From contig OX421963.1 of NCBI GenBank assembly GCA_949128115.1, positions 58,771,306 through 58,835,305 of the forward strand: DNA of 64,000 nt, given 5' to 3'. Shown here one piece after another: positions 33,300-44,595 of this stretch. Position numbers and translations under genes: made by a program. Every line of letters begins with the position of its first letter. Position 1 is the stretch's first letter. Below the pieces are notes generated by a model, which was not told the origin of the DNA, searched no databases, and saw only the letters and a list, made by a program, of their open reading frames with translations. Source of the stretch: Anaspis maculata (Eukaryota > Arthropoda > Insecta > Coleoptera > Scraptiidae).

Positions 33300-36200
33300 A
33301 CTGATTTGGGACTAGAACAATAAACTTTTTAGAACTAGGATTCCAGAACTAGACAAAGCTAAAGCGACTTTTACCATATACTTCCATTGCCTACTGAGAT
33401 AGCAATTTATCTGAAACAACGTATATGTATCTTCAATCTGCATACCCGTATTGTTATCCCTACTGTCCCTATGGCTGATGAAAGAACCAATCGAGTCTTC
33501 AAATTAATATCATACACTCATCATCTAAGCGAACTGACGCCGGCAACGACTCGGCATTAACGGCCCCTTGTGAATATTCAGTGTGTTTTATGTAAATTCC
33601 GATTATGCAAATCATTATTTTGTGCAGGATTGATTTTCTTTTCAACTCAGAAATTGCGGGCGACGCTGTGTTTGTGTGTGTGTGTGTGTGTCTGTTTGTG
33701 TATTAGTGTCTCGATTTGTGTGAACCACAAAATAGGAAAAAGGTCGAGGTTAGTACCAAGCAGTACCGCGTTTGTGAATGAACAGTCTCAGTATTTATCG
33801 GATTTCATCACCACAAGTGTTCTGTTCACTATTTCTCTACTATGGTTAGTGCATTCTGCATTGGGTTACAATAAACTTCAACATGTAACATCACTGGCAA
33901 CAGTTGCTTGCACTTCTAGTGCCAAAACAAAAAACAAAGAAAAAACTGGAGGTCACAAGACGTCAAAGAACGGTCACAAACCACGTTATTGAGCCTAAAT
34001 TTGTCAATGCAGAGGATGATGGATTTTCCTCCATGGGAATGCCATACTGACTTCACAAGGTAGAATACCCACTCATAGCGGTGGTGTGAAACGTTTGTTT
34101 TTGACTGCTCAAATGTCTAAATGACATAGACACCTGCTGGTTTTATTGATGGAAACAAAGAGGTTGGGAAGGAAGGTCGTGATGCAGGAAGAGATAACTC
34201 GCTCATCACTATGATCTTCAAGAAAAAAAACATGGTAACGGAGACTCAGCAGGGCTCCAAACTACACAAGAATACACAAGGGGTCAACACAGCTCCCAAA
34301 GTTCAACAATAGGTGAATACATAAAAGAGCTAGTCAGGGTTCCAAAAACGTACACATGAGGAGGCGCATCAGGACTGCAGAGGACATAACAAGGCATAAG
34401 GGGGTTCTCTGGGAAACTGAGAGATATAGCAAGGAGTAGGGAAGCTCACTTAATTCACAACAACAGGAGAAAGGGCTCCAAACAAAAAGAGATATACATG
34501 GGGGCTCAATCTAGTTACGAAAGCCCAAGAGTACAGAAGGAAGCCAATAAGGGTTGTAAAAAATACACATAAAAACCCAAGGGCCGCACGAGAGCTTCAA
34601 AGGACAGACCAAAGCATAGAGGGCCGTTCTATTTTATGATATGAACGTGTTCCCTCCGGGGGCTGTTTCCGGGCACGTTTTGTGGAGAACGTTTTTTTGG
34701 GAGACGTTTTGTAAGAAAAATTCTTTTCTGTTCCTCTTATAATGTCTCTATGTAGCATTTGGGAAACTCGGATGAGCCCCCATATGTCTTGCGGTTTTCG
34801 AGGCTCGATTGTACTTCTTTGTTCTTGTGCCATTTGAGGCCATAGAGGACTTGATGCTTATGCTCGTTTTAAGTCCTGATAAGCTTCCTTGTGTCCTTCT
34901 GTAGGCTTGGTATGCCCCCGTATCTTTATTAACCGTTCAACCGTTTTTCCGGAACGTTTCATCAGGAGACGTTTTTCCGGGGGCCATTTTTCCAGACGGC
35001 GTAATTTTCTTACGTTCTATGCATACGCTTGCGCACCAGTAATACATATTACTGAAGACATTCCTTGTTAGGACGAACCTAATATGTCATGCCTGCTTAG
35101 ATTGTATTGTATCTAGATGAGGGAGTATGAAACTGACCTTCAGCAGGATCAGTAGTATGGTGACTAACGAAGAATTCTAATGAAACGAGTTGAGTTCTGA
35201 GAAAAAAGGTGTCAACACAGAACACCTCGAAAAGCCCACCCTTAAATTCATGTTCTAGAGGCCGCAGTCTGCACAAATCTTATTCATTTACTGAAGGTAA
35301 TGTATGGCCTAGGTTTTTTCGAGGGTTTTTTATACACCGCCGTATGGAAGGCTTCTTGCTTGATCGCCTGGTGATACTTGAGTGACAACATGACGCTCCA
35401 GAAAACAGCCATTACCACAGCCAAGAATGTCGGTCGAGACATTTCAAACCGCAAACATCTTATTGCGGTCTACAACGTCCAAATCTGCGGTCGTATTGTT
35501 TGCCAGTGAGTGGAAGGCCAAAAGCGATGATGTGTGGCGATCATCGCCTCATTGTGCCTTGCCATCAGCCAAAGAGCCATCAGCCACCCCAGCCAGCCAA
35601 GCCAACGACGACGTCTTACCCGCGCTCTCTAAGTGAAACGTTATTTTTCGCAAACGCGCCGATTTCTGTCCATAAATTCGCCGAAGCGTTAGCGGTTCGG
35701 ATAATCCGGCATGAGGCCGCCGCCGCAGCCGCCGCCGCCGCTACCACCACCGCCTCCACCTCCTCTTCCTCTTCCTCATCCACAAGTCTCCGGATAAGGG
35801 GGTCCTTCTTTCCTCTCATCCTCGAAGGATGATCGTTAGGCCGTGCACGTGCGGACCGGTGTTAACAAGGCGGGCATGTGTCATGTATTTAAGACGGGCG
35901 GGGCCGAGCTGGCTGCCGGGGCCGGAGCCTGCAGATCAATAGTCCGCCGGCACTCTGGCATTCTGGATTCTGGCAGCCAGCCGCCTCCTGCCATCCTGCC
36001 AGCCAACTCACATACACAGAGACTCACACAACCTAACTCACACACAGTCACACAAACTCAGACACATACAGACACACTCACCACACAGCAGACACACGCA
36101 CACGACACTGCTCGACACTGACATTGCTCCCCATATTTCGTGAACTCTTTCTCTCGATGCAACGCGGTAGCGTCTTTACCATTCTGGAAGACTACTGACA

Positions 36201-36492
36201 CATTTTTCGATAAACAAGAATGACTTGTTATACTTACTTTCGCCTTATTTGTTAAAGAAGCTCATCTAATTTTTTAGCTCACTTCTCCAAACCGGAAGGC
36301 GCTTTATGATCTCGTTTTGTCCATCCGTCTGTGTGGCTGTCTGTCTATCCGTCACAGCATATATATAATACGAGACGAACGGTCTTCTACGAAACATTTA
36401 AACTTCAATGAGTAACTAATGGCCTTGGAGCGGAATCAAGCAAATTCTTGCCGAAATAACGATAAATGATTACAACAATAACACTATAAGGC
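33300..36492. other. Unassigned interval with simple repeats
   Basis: A (GT)n tract lies at about 33674-33692. A motif of GGAGACGTTTT with CCGGGGGC occurs twice in direct orientation (34660-34720 and 34940-35000). From about 35500 to 36000 GC content rises, with a GCC/ACC/TCC tract at 35715-35785 and a CA-rich stretch at 35998-36116. Such a patch can mark a gene 5' end, and frames here (polyA/polyS) are translations of the repeats. No exon is supported. Confidence 0.45.
35715..35785. repeat. GCC/ACC/TCC low-complexity tract
   Basis: GCCGCCGCCGCAGCCGCCGC followed by ACCACCACCGCCTCCACCTC and TTCCTCTTCC. All six frames give homopolymer peptides. Confidence 0.9.
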
Positions 36493-36750
36493 TCATTTAC
36501 ATAGACCTTAACCGTAATAGTAACAGCAACGCTAACCTTAGTGTAGAAGTTTGGACCTTCACAGTCCATCCAGTACAATTCCATCAGTGAGGCTGAGAAC
36601 GCAACGGAGGCAGGTTGCTGGTTTCCGGTCTAGGCACCGACAACCTGCCTTCATTGCGTTCTCGGCCTCACGGATGGAATGTACAGGTCCAAACTTCTAC
36701 ACTAAGGTTAGCGTTGCTGTGACTGTTACGGTCAAGGTATATGTGAATGA
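36493..36750. mobile_element. Foldback MITE (~258 bp)
   Basis: Ends TCATTTACATAGACCTTAAC and GTCAAGGTATATGTGAATGA are inverted. Arms of about 115 bp share CAACGCTAACCTTAGTGTAG, AAGTTTGGACC and GAGAACGCAA with the complement at 36640-36720. The loop is about 20 bp. Non-coding. Confidence 0.85.
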
Positions 36751-37164
36751 TACATTAGTGTATCGTGGCGTCGCCGAGTGAGTGTTGGACTCAAGGAGGT
36801 TGGACTACTTGAAAAGTTACGACATGCAGACAAGTATCTACTGCCGTTCTTATGGATTAACATGGATACATAATTATGCGAGGTTATACTTGGAGAAGAA
36901 TTGCAACTTTCGTCTAACAAAAATTTCATTTCAATACGATCCACGGGTCAATGGTTGATGGTTACGAATTTTTGAAAATGACCCCAAGGCTACAGCTGTT
37001 GAAGCTGAGCTTCTTATCTCCGCTCATGCAAATTCAAAATGGGCGCGCGTTTCCGACAGTGAAATTAAAATGATCAACATTTTGAAATGACCAATAATAT
37101 GGGTACCAAAAAATTATTTGCACCCGAACTAAGAAAAATTTAGACTCAATAACAATAAACAAAA

Positions 37165-37320
37165 ATAGTGTAGTTAGGTATAGTATGTTCAACCCTAGTG
37201 TGATTTTATTGGTGCTGTAATTTCCCGAATTTTCCCTTTCCAAATGCATCCCGTGACGAGACTCTCAATCATCTGGAATCACGCTAGGGTTGAACGTACT
37301 ATAACACTAAAGCTCGCAGG
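37165..37320. repeat. Inverted pair and dispersed repeat shared with 62880-62980
   Basis: ATAGTATGTTCAACCCTAGT (about 37178) mirrors ACGCTAGGGTTGAACGTACT (about 37287). The right half (CCTTTCCAAATGCATCCCGT through TAGGGTTGAACGTACTATA) is repeated at 62890-62960 (CCTTTCCAAGGGCGTCGCGT, TAGGGTTGGACGTACTAACG). Confidence 0.6.
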
Positions 37321-37551
37321 AATTTTGAAACCAACAATCTCCGTCCGATTACGTTCAAATTCAAAGTGTAGACGTAATATACCTACCTCTTCAACTCTTC
37401 AACAAAGAATTGAAAATCGACATGTCAATGTCAAATCCAAGTTTTTTCTGATAGTAACCAGAATCACTATCTAGTTTTTGAAAAATCACTTTCTTGTTTT
37501 TAAAAACCCTATACATAACTAAACATAACTTGGAAATTGGGAACATTTTAT

Positions 37552-37885
37552 AGTACCGTCATTGCCCATGAAAAACGAGTACAGCTTTTGACACAGAGTG
37601 TACTGATTTTTGAAATTTTGGCTTAGTGTCACAGTGACAAAGTAGCCAAAATTTATGAAATCAGTACACTCCGTGTCAGAAGCTGTATCTACACGTTTTT
37701 AATGGGTAATCACTGTAAGTACTGTCGTTGCCCATTAAAAACGCGCACAGCTGTCCATGCGCGGCGTACTGATTTTTTTTAATTTTGGGCTACTTTGCCA
37801 CTGTGACACCAAGCCAAAAATTCCAAAGTCGGTACACTCCGTGTCAATGGCTATAGGCGTTATTAAAGGACAATGACCGTACGTC
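37552..37885. mobile_element. Two tandem ~165-bp palindromic MITEs
   Basis: Copy 1 (37552-37721) runs from AGTACCGTCATTGCCCATGA to CGTTTTTAATGGGTAATCAC; copy 2 (37722-37885) from AGTACTGTCGTTGCCCATTA to TATTAAAGGACAATGACCGT. Each is a near-palindrome with mirrored TGACACAGAGTGTACTGATT and AATCAGTACACTCCGTGTCA around TGTCACAGTGACA. Back-to-back copies are either tandem insertion into the same site or duplication. Confidence 0.75.
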
Positions 37886-37915
37886 TTCTGCATTTTAGCA
37901 TACTGTTGATGGGTA

Positions 37916-38060
37916 GTTCATAGTCTTTGGACCCAAACTAGGCAAAATTGCGTCTAATAGCAACAGGACCCTAAGTAACATTTTGAGTCCTCTACCTAAT
38001 CATCAGAATAGTTAACGCGCTAATTATTGCGTGAGCCCATGAGGGCATATTCACTTGACC
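37916..38060. repeat. Dispersed direct repeat, partner at 48969-49118
   Basis: TTCATAGTCTTTGGACCCAA, ACTAGGCAAAATTGCGTCTAA and TGAGGGCATATTCACTTG correspond to CTCATAGTCTTAAGACCCCA, ACTAGGTGAAATCGTGTCTAA and TGAGGGCATCATATTCACTTG at 48969-49118. Confidence 0.6.
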
Positions 38061-38770
38061 AATATTTTTAATCATGAACATTTCCTACATTTTTTACACT
38101 TAGATGTGAAGAATTAGCACCTTTTGCCCTGAAAGCAGATCAAACTCTCCAATAGTGTAGGTTGTATAATCCATTCCAAACTTCAAAACCGAGTTTTGTT
38201 GGTGTCCCTGATTTTTGATGTTCAATTTCATTGTTTAATTGATTAATCCTGATACAAAGGAGATCACGTAAGAATTTCTGTCCCTATGACATAAAACCTA
38301 CACATGAACTACGCTGTGTCGTTCAATCCGGGGATGGCGTCGGCCAGGATCACAGATGATAAACCTAACGGAGGGAGTGAGATAACGTGAGTTTTTGACT
38401 TGCTACGTCAATTACCTAGTTCTTATGGGGCGCCAGCAAGGCCACTTGCTCTAGCCTGTTCGGCATAAATGATGGCCTTCTTGCATAAAAATCTGTCATT
38501 TTGGGTCGATACACTCACGCGTTCACCTGACCTCTGGGTTGATTGTAAGCGGTCATAAGCTCAGGTCACGAGATCACTTGCGACAAAATCACACTTCGAC
38601 GCTAGAAATGGACCTCCTTGGTCATTTTTATACTGTATATTTTCTATAACATCTTGTACTTTTGTTAGGTACTGTGGCACCATTTTGACAAATCTGATGA
38701 AATCATCTCGACTTCTTCAGCCCTATTATACTGAAGGTTTTTTTTTGCGTGATAGATCTTTGACTAGCGA

Positions 38771-38919
38771 TCTGGGTTCCCAGATGCGAATAATCGGACA
38801 GAAAATGCGAAGTTTTATGTCAAAGTCCTCATAGTATTGGCCAATCAGAGCCCCCGAATTCAGAATTTGACATACAAAATCGCATTTTCTATCCGAATAT
38901 TCGCATCTGGGAACCCAGC
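38771..38919. mobile_element. Small foldback MITE (~149 bp)
   Basis: CTGGGTTCCCAGATGCGAAT begins the left arm and ATTCGCATCTGGGAACCCAG ends the right, a 20-bp perfect terminal match. The mirror continues through ACAGAAAATGCGA against CGCATTTTCTATCC and TATGTCAAA against TTTGACATA. The loop is about 30 bp. Confidence 0.85.
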
Positions 38920-41225
38920 TTTAGTTTATGAAAAGTTTATGATTTTGCCGTCATTTTGTCATCAAATACTCATTAAGGCTTTGTCATTTGATCATGCCAT
39001 TGCACATGCACAATGACGCCATTCGTAATATCTATTTTATAAATTATTAAAATTAGTTTTCAACGTCGGAGTTTCTATACGTTTGGTTGAATTTTCGCCT
39101 CAATTTCCTATTACCAGCCGCCAAGATTCTGATGTATTTCAACTCCCTTACACTTCTTTCTTTGTGTTGAGTTTCTGACCTAAATGAGTCTCGAACTGTC
39201 CGGGGTCTTAGGGACAATATCGTTGCCTGTATTAGTGAGATAACGATCCTTGACAAGAAATTACACAAAACGGGACCTATCATGCCCTTTACGTCATTTC
39301 ATAGAAATGCAAGTATTTTCCATATTCATATTTTCAGTCAAGAAGGCCATAACCGCCTGACGTCAACAATATCTCAACTTAACGTTCCACCCGTCGGATA
39401 CTACTCATGTATCAAGTTTCATCAGTTCATCACAATCTGTGGAAGTTTTTCGAAGATGTGGAAAAACCGGACGTTTTATAATTCTACATACCTGACTGAC
39501 ATTGCGAAGCCAAAAGCTTATTTTCACGGCTGGCTACTATAAGACGCATGTCTACAAAGTTGTGTTGCAATCGATCCAAAAACACGAAAAAATAACGAGG
39601 AACAAGCCTTTTTTACCTGTTTTTCCGCAGAATTTTGGTTTTCTGGAAGCTGCACATGTTCCATCAAGTGGCTAGGGCCGCTAGGGAGTAATCTTGCCGA
39701 AAACCAAATTTGGTTGAAATCCGTTTGGTACTTCTCAAGTTATTGAACGTCAAAGTTTTGGCTTTGAAGGTTATAACTTTTGACAGATGACAAATATATC
39801 ATGACTTTCACATGTTCTGAACAAAGTTTTCAAAGAGTTTCAAAGTGAGCCATCTAGCATCAAAATCGTTACGTATCAAAATCTTCTGTCACTCTTTGAC
39901 AGTAACATTTTCCTTTGACAGATCACCACGCTAAAATAAAAGTTTATTTTCACCTAGGTACCATATACCCAAGGCTGGTCCATATACCTACATATCATAT
40001 TCGAAATGTAATCGAATCAGTCAGACGGTTTAGAAAAAAATCGAGAGACAGAAAAAAACTTGACGAAAACACACTCATCCAGATGACCCGACACGGAATC
40101 TCGACGTTTTAGCGTACTCCTAGCCTAGTCCAACAAAAAAGAACAATAAAAAATTTTAATTTCTGTTCCACAATTATCATACTTCTCATTTGTTTTATAA
40201 GTAAGATGTATTAACTAACATTCAAATTTCACAATAAATGCTTTTAATTAGGTATAATAAGTACGAGTGTTGGTGTGATGACTTGAGTTGTTTTCTCTGC
40301 CGATATCTCGTCGATTAACTGAAATCAATTAGTTTTACTTTTTCCGTGGATTATGGTTAGCGGAAGCGAGGGAAGAACAGCGCATAAAAAATAAGTGGAG
40401 GAGTAGGACTAGGAAGTGCGTCCGTTCTCGGGAAGGAGCGGATAATGTACTCGTCGGTCGTTAAACCGGGAGTGCATCATCAACTTGACAACCAATTAAG
40501 GGCTTCGGAGTTAATGCGAATTTGAGTACTATCTTTGAATCAATACTGATCAAATTTGCCGCTGCCCCTGATCACTGGCATTTATCTTAATGGAACACTC
40601 TCTCTCTCTTTCCCTCCTCTGTTGCACCTTGGCTCAAAGCATGATTGTGCGAACAAGGTAAGAGAAGAGAGGTGGTGTAGAGGTAGAGACACATAACTTA
40701 GGCTTGGGCATCAGATGAAGCCACTCAATTTATTACGCGAAATGCTCTTTAGTATTCCGCAGGAATTACAACAGCACTAAAACTATTTTGCATAAAATAA
40801 GGGTAATTAATTCGTACAACTTCGCCCCAGCGATGTTAGAGAGCGCAGCCCAGGTACCTACTCTCGATATGAGCACGACGAGCACGCCCCAAACTACGAC
40901 GGCGAGCTTCACATGCTATGTGCATTTCACATTCTGAATTAAGAACTTCTTCAGCACTCCGTTAAACAGAGAAACCGCTTACAGGCATTATTTAGCAAGA
41001 TCCAAATCACAACAAAAATTACAGCTTACAATGGTGATTTTTTTTCGTGCTCTTGGCCTTGGATTCGGGGAGTCATTGGTGAATATGAAATAAACTGTAT
41101 AATAAATAGTAGAAACGAAAAAAAAAGATTATTCGTTCTTTCTTTTGAGCATCTTTAACGCCGATTCTCTTATTAGGTGGCTTTAGTCAGAGCTGAATAA
41201 GCTGTGAGAATGAGAAGAATAATGT
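38920..41225. other. Unassigned interval
   Basis: No gene or clear element is seen. A CT-rich tract lies at about 40600-40620. CCCAAGGCTGGTCCATAT at about 39970 matches the first bases of the 19.4-kb foldback and may be a terminal fragment of that family. Confidence 0.35.
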
Positions 41226-41668
41226 GAGTCTCACATAAATATTAGGAGTCTTCCTGGGTGTATATTACCGAAGATCTCTTGCTGCCACAACATTGGATGG
41301 TTGGACTGAATGCCTGCGCACTGATGAGCCCCCAATAGTGCAATAGGGGCGAAACACGTTTCTGTGCAGTTTCGGTCCGATCGTCTGATCTTGTGGTAGT
41401 CGGAGAGCCTTGTTTCATTAAAAAATGCGAGAGGTGCAATATTTTTATACTTGCAAGTTTGTTGTCTTCTTGAGTATACGTGTGTACACTTTACCATCGA
41501 TGCTCTTGGCGATGGTGTGGCTTTACGTGAAATTGTGTTCAATTCCCTTGCCTGCCTGATGTCTTGAAATATATAGCATCTGCGGAATGCCTTTGATAGA
41601 TGGCGCCGCTTGAGAGACTCACATATTAGAAGTTTTTCTGAGTGTATATAACCAAAGAGATAAAACTT
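41226..41668 (+). mobile_element. Hammerhead-bearing element with short direct repeats
   Basis: GTGAGTCTCACATAAATATTAGGAG (core GTCTCACATA..ATTAG) with CTTCCTGGGTGTATATTACC and GAAGATCT at 41226-41275 is repeated at about 41615-41668 (GACTCACATATTAGAAG, TTTTTCTGAGTGTATATAACC, AAAGA). A hammerhead ribozyme lies between, about 90 bp inside the first repeat. Direct terminal repeats plus a hammerhead is the layout of retrozymes and Penelope-like pseudo-LTRs. No protein domain is seen. Confidence 0.5.
41314..41369 (+). ncRNA. Hammerhead ribozyme motif (best core)
   Basis: Stem I strand CTGCGCA (41314-41320); core CTGATGA (41321-41327); stem II GCCCC (41328-41332) with GGGGC (41346-41350), loop 13 nt; core GAAA (41351-41354); short stem III ACACGTTT; cleavage site TC (41361-41362); stem I partner TGTGCAG (41363-41369), pairing 7 of 7 with one G-U. 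All catalytic-core bases are present. Stem III has one mismatch (C against T), as if an original ACACGTGT palindrome lost a G. Hammerheads with tiny stem III are known from Penelope-like elements and retrozymes and often work as dimers. Activity is an inference. Confidence 0.75.
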
Positions 41669-41819
41669 CCATTGAGAATGGAGAGGACGAGACCTTTCAA
41701 GTCCTCCGTATTCGAAGTCCAGCGTATTTGCATCCGCTGGATATAAATACATCGCAAGTCCACGTACCGGATGCTGCTGGATGTCGGATGTCAATCATCA
41801 TTAGAGGTATCAGACGGGG

Positions 41820-42700
41820 TTTATTGGAAAAGAAGTTCGGCTAGGTGGACTTTTCTTCAATTTCGTGGCAATAGGTACAGACCAATTACGACAAGTTTGG
41901 TACCGTTCCCGACTGGATTGAATCTCCTGAATTCAAATTTGGTGTTTAATCTTCTACAAACAAGTTTGAACAAGTTGACTTGAAAAAAAACTTGTTTTTC
42001 TTTTGAACATTTTTACATTTTGGTATGCAGACATGGTTTTGCTGTCGAATGAGCGCACTAATTTTTAGCTGTCATCTGTCAGACATGAGTGTCAATTTTA
42101 AAAAAATGACAGAAGCTGTATCTCACAAAACTTGACACAAAATATACTATTCAAGAGTCTTAGGAAAACTGTATTCCGAACAGTTGGAAGCATTTTTCTA
42201 TCTGTCATCCGTCAAATATTGAAAAATGTCCAAGTTCAAAACTTTGTCATTTAATTATTCAAAATCTATCCAATAGATTAGAACCAATCACATTCGGTGA
42301 GCAGTAACCCAATAGAATAATCAAATTGAGTCTGCAGTTAGAGTCTTTGATCATCTCTCAGTCGGGCGCTACAAGATTTGGCGGCACTCATTCCTTTCTT
42401 GTTCAAAAAATCTATGACGCGCACACTTGCCGGACCGGAGCTTTCAGTAGGTATGTTGTCCAGCATTGCTTGTTCTCCATTTGTGCAAATTTTCAAAATA
42501 AACATATCTATTTATTTCAGGGTTTGACCAAAATTTTACCTAAAATGCCTGGGCTAATACCAAACTCATTGTTATCGGTCTCATGCGAACAGAAAAATGC
42601 AAAGGTCCACCTAGCCGAACTCCTTATTCGTCCCAGGACCCTCTTCAACAATGAGCAATACTTTTTGTGCCAAAATGGTAACAAGGATACGGTGCATCGA
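41820..42700. mobile_element. Foldback element with ~75-bp arms
   Basis: AAGTTCGGCTAGGTGGACTT with GACCAATTACGACAAGTTTG and GGTACC (41838-41912) is mirrored by CTAATACCAAACTCATTG, TTATCGGTC and GGTCCACCTAGCCGAACT (42548-42622). The spacer of about 630 bp is AT-rich and unassigned. Confidence 0.6.
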
Positions 42701-43374
42701 ATCACGATCCACGTGGTAATATTGGATTTGGATCCAATAGATTGACAAGTCTCATCCCCTCCATTTTCAATTAAAATTTCACCTTTCCCCTTCCCTCCAA
42801 TAAATCTAAACCTTGAACTGCAATTTTTAGCGATTTGGGATATATACACGTGATTCAAAAGTATGGGACAATTTTGAGGTGCGCAATATGGTCCTTCGGT
42901 CGCTTATATTTCTGTTGTTTCAAAAGTGTTCAGTAAACTATTTATGGAAAAACAATGTGTACAAAAAATCAACCTCTGGATCAGTAATGATGTAACTTCT
43001 GTTTCGTATACAGGGTGAGTCATGGATCCTAAAAAAAATTCTATAAGTGCCTGCGAACAGTCACAGTAGTCCCATATGATCCATGTAAAGCACAATTCAT
43101 AGTGACAGAATTATTTTGCCTCTGGTTTTTTTTTTAGGAAAACTAAGGTTTTGTAGTTTGGAACTCACCCTAGAATCATTCGGAACAACGAAAATAGGAG
43201 CAATCGAAGGATCAACTTTTGTCCCTCCATAACTTCAAAATTGAAAGACATTTTTGAACAACTTTTCAGCACACTGCTACACCTTCGTAGTACGCATCTT
43301 CAAGGTGGTCAGACACTTTTGAATGACCTGTATAGTAGGGCACTCAACTCTTGACAAAATATCAAGTTTTCAAG
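42701..43374. other. Unassigned interval
   Basis: AT-rich; contains a TACAGGGTGAGTCATGGATCC motif fragment at about 43011 typical of MITE ends in this window (core TACAGGGTG). No frame is credible. Confidence 0.35.
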
Positions 43375-43515
43375 ACTTTCATATTTTATTGTTTACTACT
43401 GAAAGTTACGTGTTCCTGTAGCACTTTTTTATGTTAATCAGATTAATTGCGATTGATAATGATTAATCAATCAGGTCGTTCACGGTATGCTGTTGAAAAA
43501 GGTGAACCGAATCCA

Positions 43516-43577
43516 CGGACATCGATGTTTCGACGCTCATCATCTCGCGGTCGTGGTTATCGCCGGGACGCTCCTCC
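43516..43577 (-). ncRNA. Decayed hammerhead motif, minus strand
   Basis: Minus strand: stem I CCACG, then ACCGCGA where CTGACGA is expected, stem II GA...GTC region, GAAA, stem III CATCGATG, TC, and stem I partner CGTGG. Every part aligns with the plus-strand motif at 43848-43892, but the CUGANGA box carries three substitutions, so this copy should be inactive. Confidence 0.6.
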
Positions 43578-43847
43578 AACAGCTATCAGAATCTATCTAT
43601 TCTATCTATCTATCAAATATCTAGTCGTATCAGAATCTAACTACACAAAGCAGCCGACGCCGACGGTGAGATGTAACATACAAACATTATCGAAAACCAT
43701 CTATTTGGAACTTTCAACCCGACAATGCTTTTGTTTATTGTCTACTACTGAAAGGTACGTGTTCTTGTGTTCCTATTATACGACGTGTTCCTAATATGAC
43801 TAGCATTATAAATAGCTGTTGGAGAGGCGTCCCGGTCCCGGCGATAG

Positions 43848-43892
43848 CCACGCTGACGAGACGTATGAAAGTCGAAACATCGGTGTCCGTGG
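43848..43892 (+). ncRNA. Complete hammerhead ribozyme motif
   Basis: Stem I CCACG (43848-43852) pairs perfectly with CGTGG (43888-43892). Core CTGACGA (43853-43859) fits CUGANGA. Stem II is GAC (43860-43862) with GTC (43871-43873) around GTATGAAA. Core GAAA is 43874-43877. Stem III is A-C-A with T-G-T around TCGG (43877-43886), and the cleavage site is GTC with the scissile bond after C43887. Every conserved position of a type I hammerhead is satisfied. The 3-bp stem III is the short form known from Penelope-like elements. Loop-loop contacts cannot be judged by eye. Confidence 0.8.
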
Positions 43893-44595
43893 ATTCGGTT
43901 CGCCTTTTTCAAGAGCATACCGTGAACGACCTGATTGATTAATCATTATTAATAGCAATTATTTTAACTAACGTGAAAAATGGGGTACAGGAACACGTAA
44001 CCTTTAATAGTAAACATCAAACAAAAGCATTATCGGGCTAAAAGTTCCAAATTTAGACGGTTTTCGATGATATTTCAATATTACATCTTACCGTCGGCGT
44101 CGGCTGGTTTGTGTAGTTAGATACTAATACGACTAGCATTATAAATAGCTGTTGAAGAGACGTCCCGGCGATAACCAAGCTGATAATTAATCTGATTAAC
44201 ATCCTTCATATTTTGTTTAGGTATTCATTTTGTATGATTGTATGTAGGTATATGACTACCACGTTGTCATTTTGTGTCTGTCTGACAAAGACAAACAAAT
44301 AGATTCAAGGTTACGTACTTCCTTTACAAACTCTTCATTTTGCATGAAGACTACATTATAGATCTAAGATCCAAGAAAACACAAAAGCATGCAGGTCCAT
44401 GTTGAAGGGTTTCTGTTACGTAGATAAAATTTGACAAAGACATTTTGGCAAGGGGCCAACGGTTTTTTATCAGTTCTTTTAGTTTCACCAGGTTATTTGA
44501 AAAACTCTTCAAAATATTTGATAGTACAAGAGCCACCGTAATTATACCCCTCAATACCTGTTGCACCTAGTGCAAATTTTGAATAATGTTATTGG

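Larger units (their letters stand above)
43375..44220. mobile_element. Complex inverted-repeat cluster around hammerhead motifs (Penelope-like or retrozyme remnant)
   Basis: Two interleaved inverted pairs are seen. The first is CAGGTCGTTCACGGTATGCT..GGTGAACCGAATCC (43470-43515) against GGATTCGGTTCGCC..AGCATACCGTGAACGACCTG (43890-43935), with TAATCA on the outer sides. The second is 43635-43770 against 43985-44130 (GCAGCCGACGCCGACGGTGA / CCGTCGGCGTCGGCTGG; AACACGTAACC). AGCATTATAAATAGCTGTTG occurs at 43802 and again at 44133, so part is also directly repeated. A (TCTA)n tract is at 43593-43616. Hammerheads lie in both arms of the first pair. No ORF with a reverse transcriptase or GIY-YIG motif is visible. 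Confidence 0.6.

Noticed and set aside
33570..33992. 140-codon plus-strand frame as a gene
   Set aside because: Its Cys-Val run is the translation of a GT microsatellite and the rest has no protein-like pattern or family motif.
35500..35832. polyA/polyS protein frame
   Set aside because: The sequence is a GCC/TCC low-complexity tract open in several frames on both strands.
40920..40985. Minus-strand CTGAAGAAG...GAAA as a hammerhead
   Set aside because: The bases between the two boxes do not form an adjacent stem II and no stem I partner is present.
41231..41794. 187-codon minus-strand frame
   Set aside because: It lies antisense to the hammerhead-bearing element and mirrors its hairpin sequence; no domain is recognisable.
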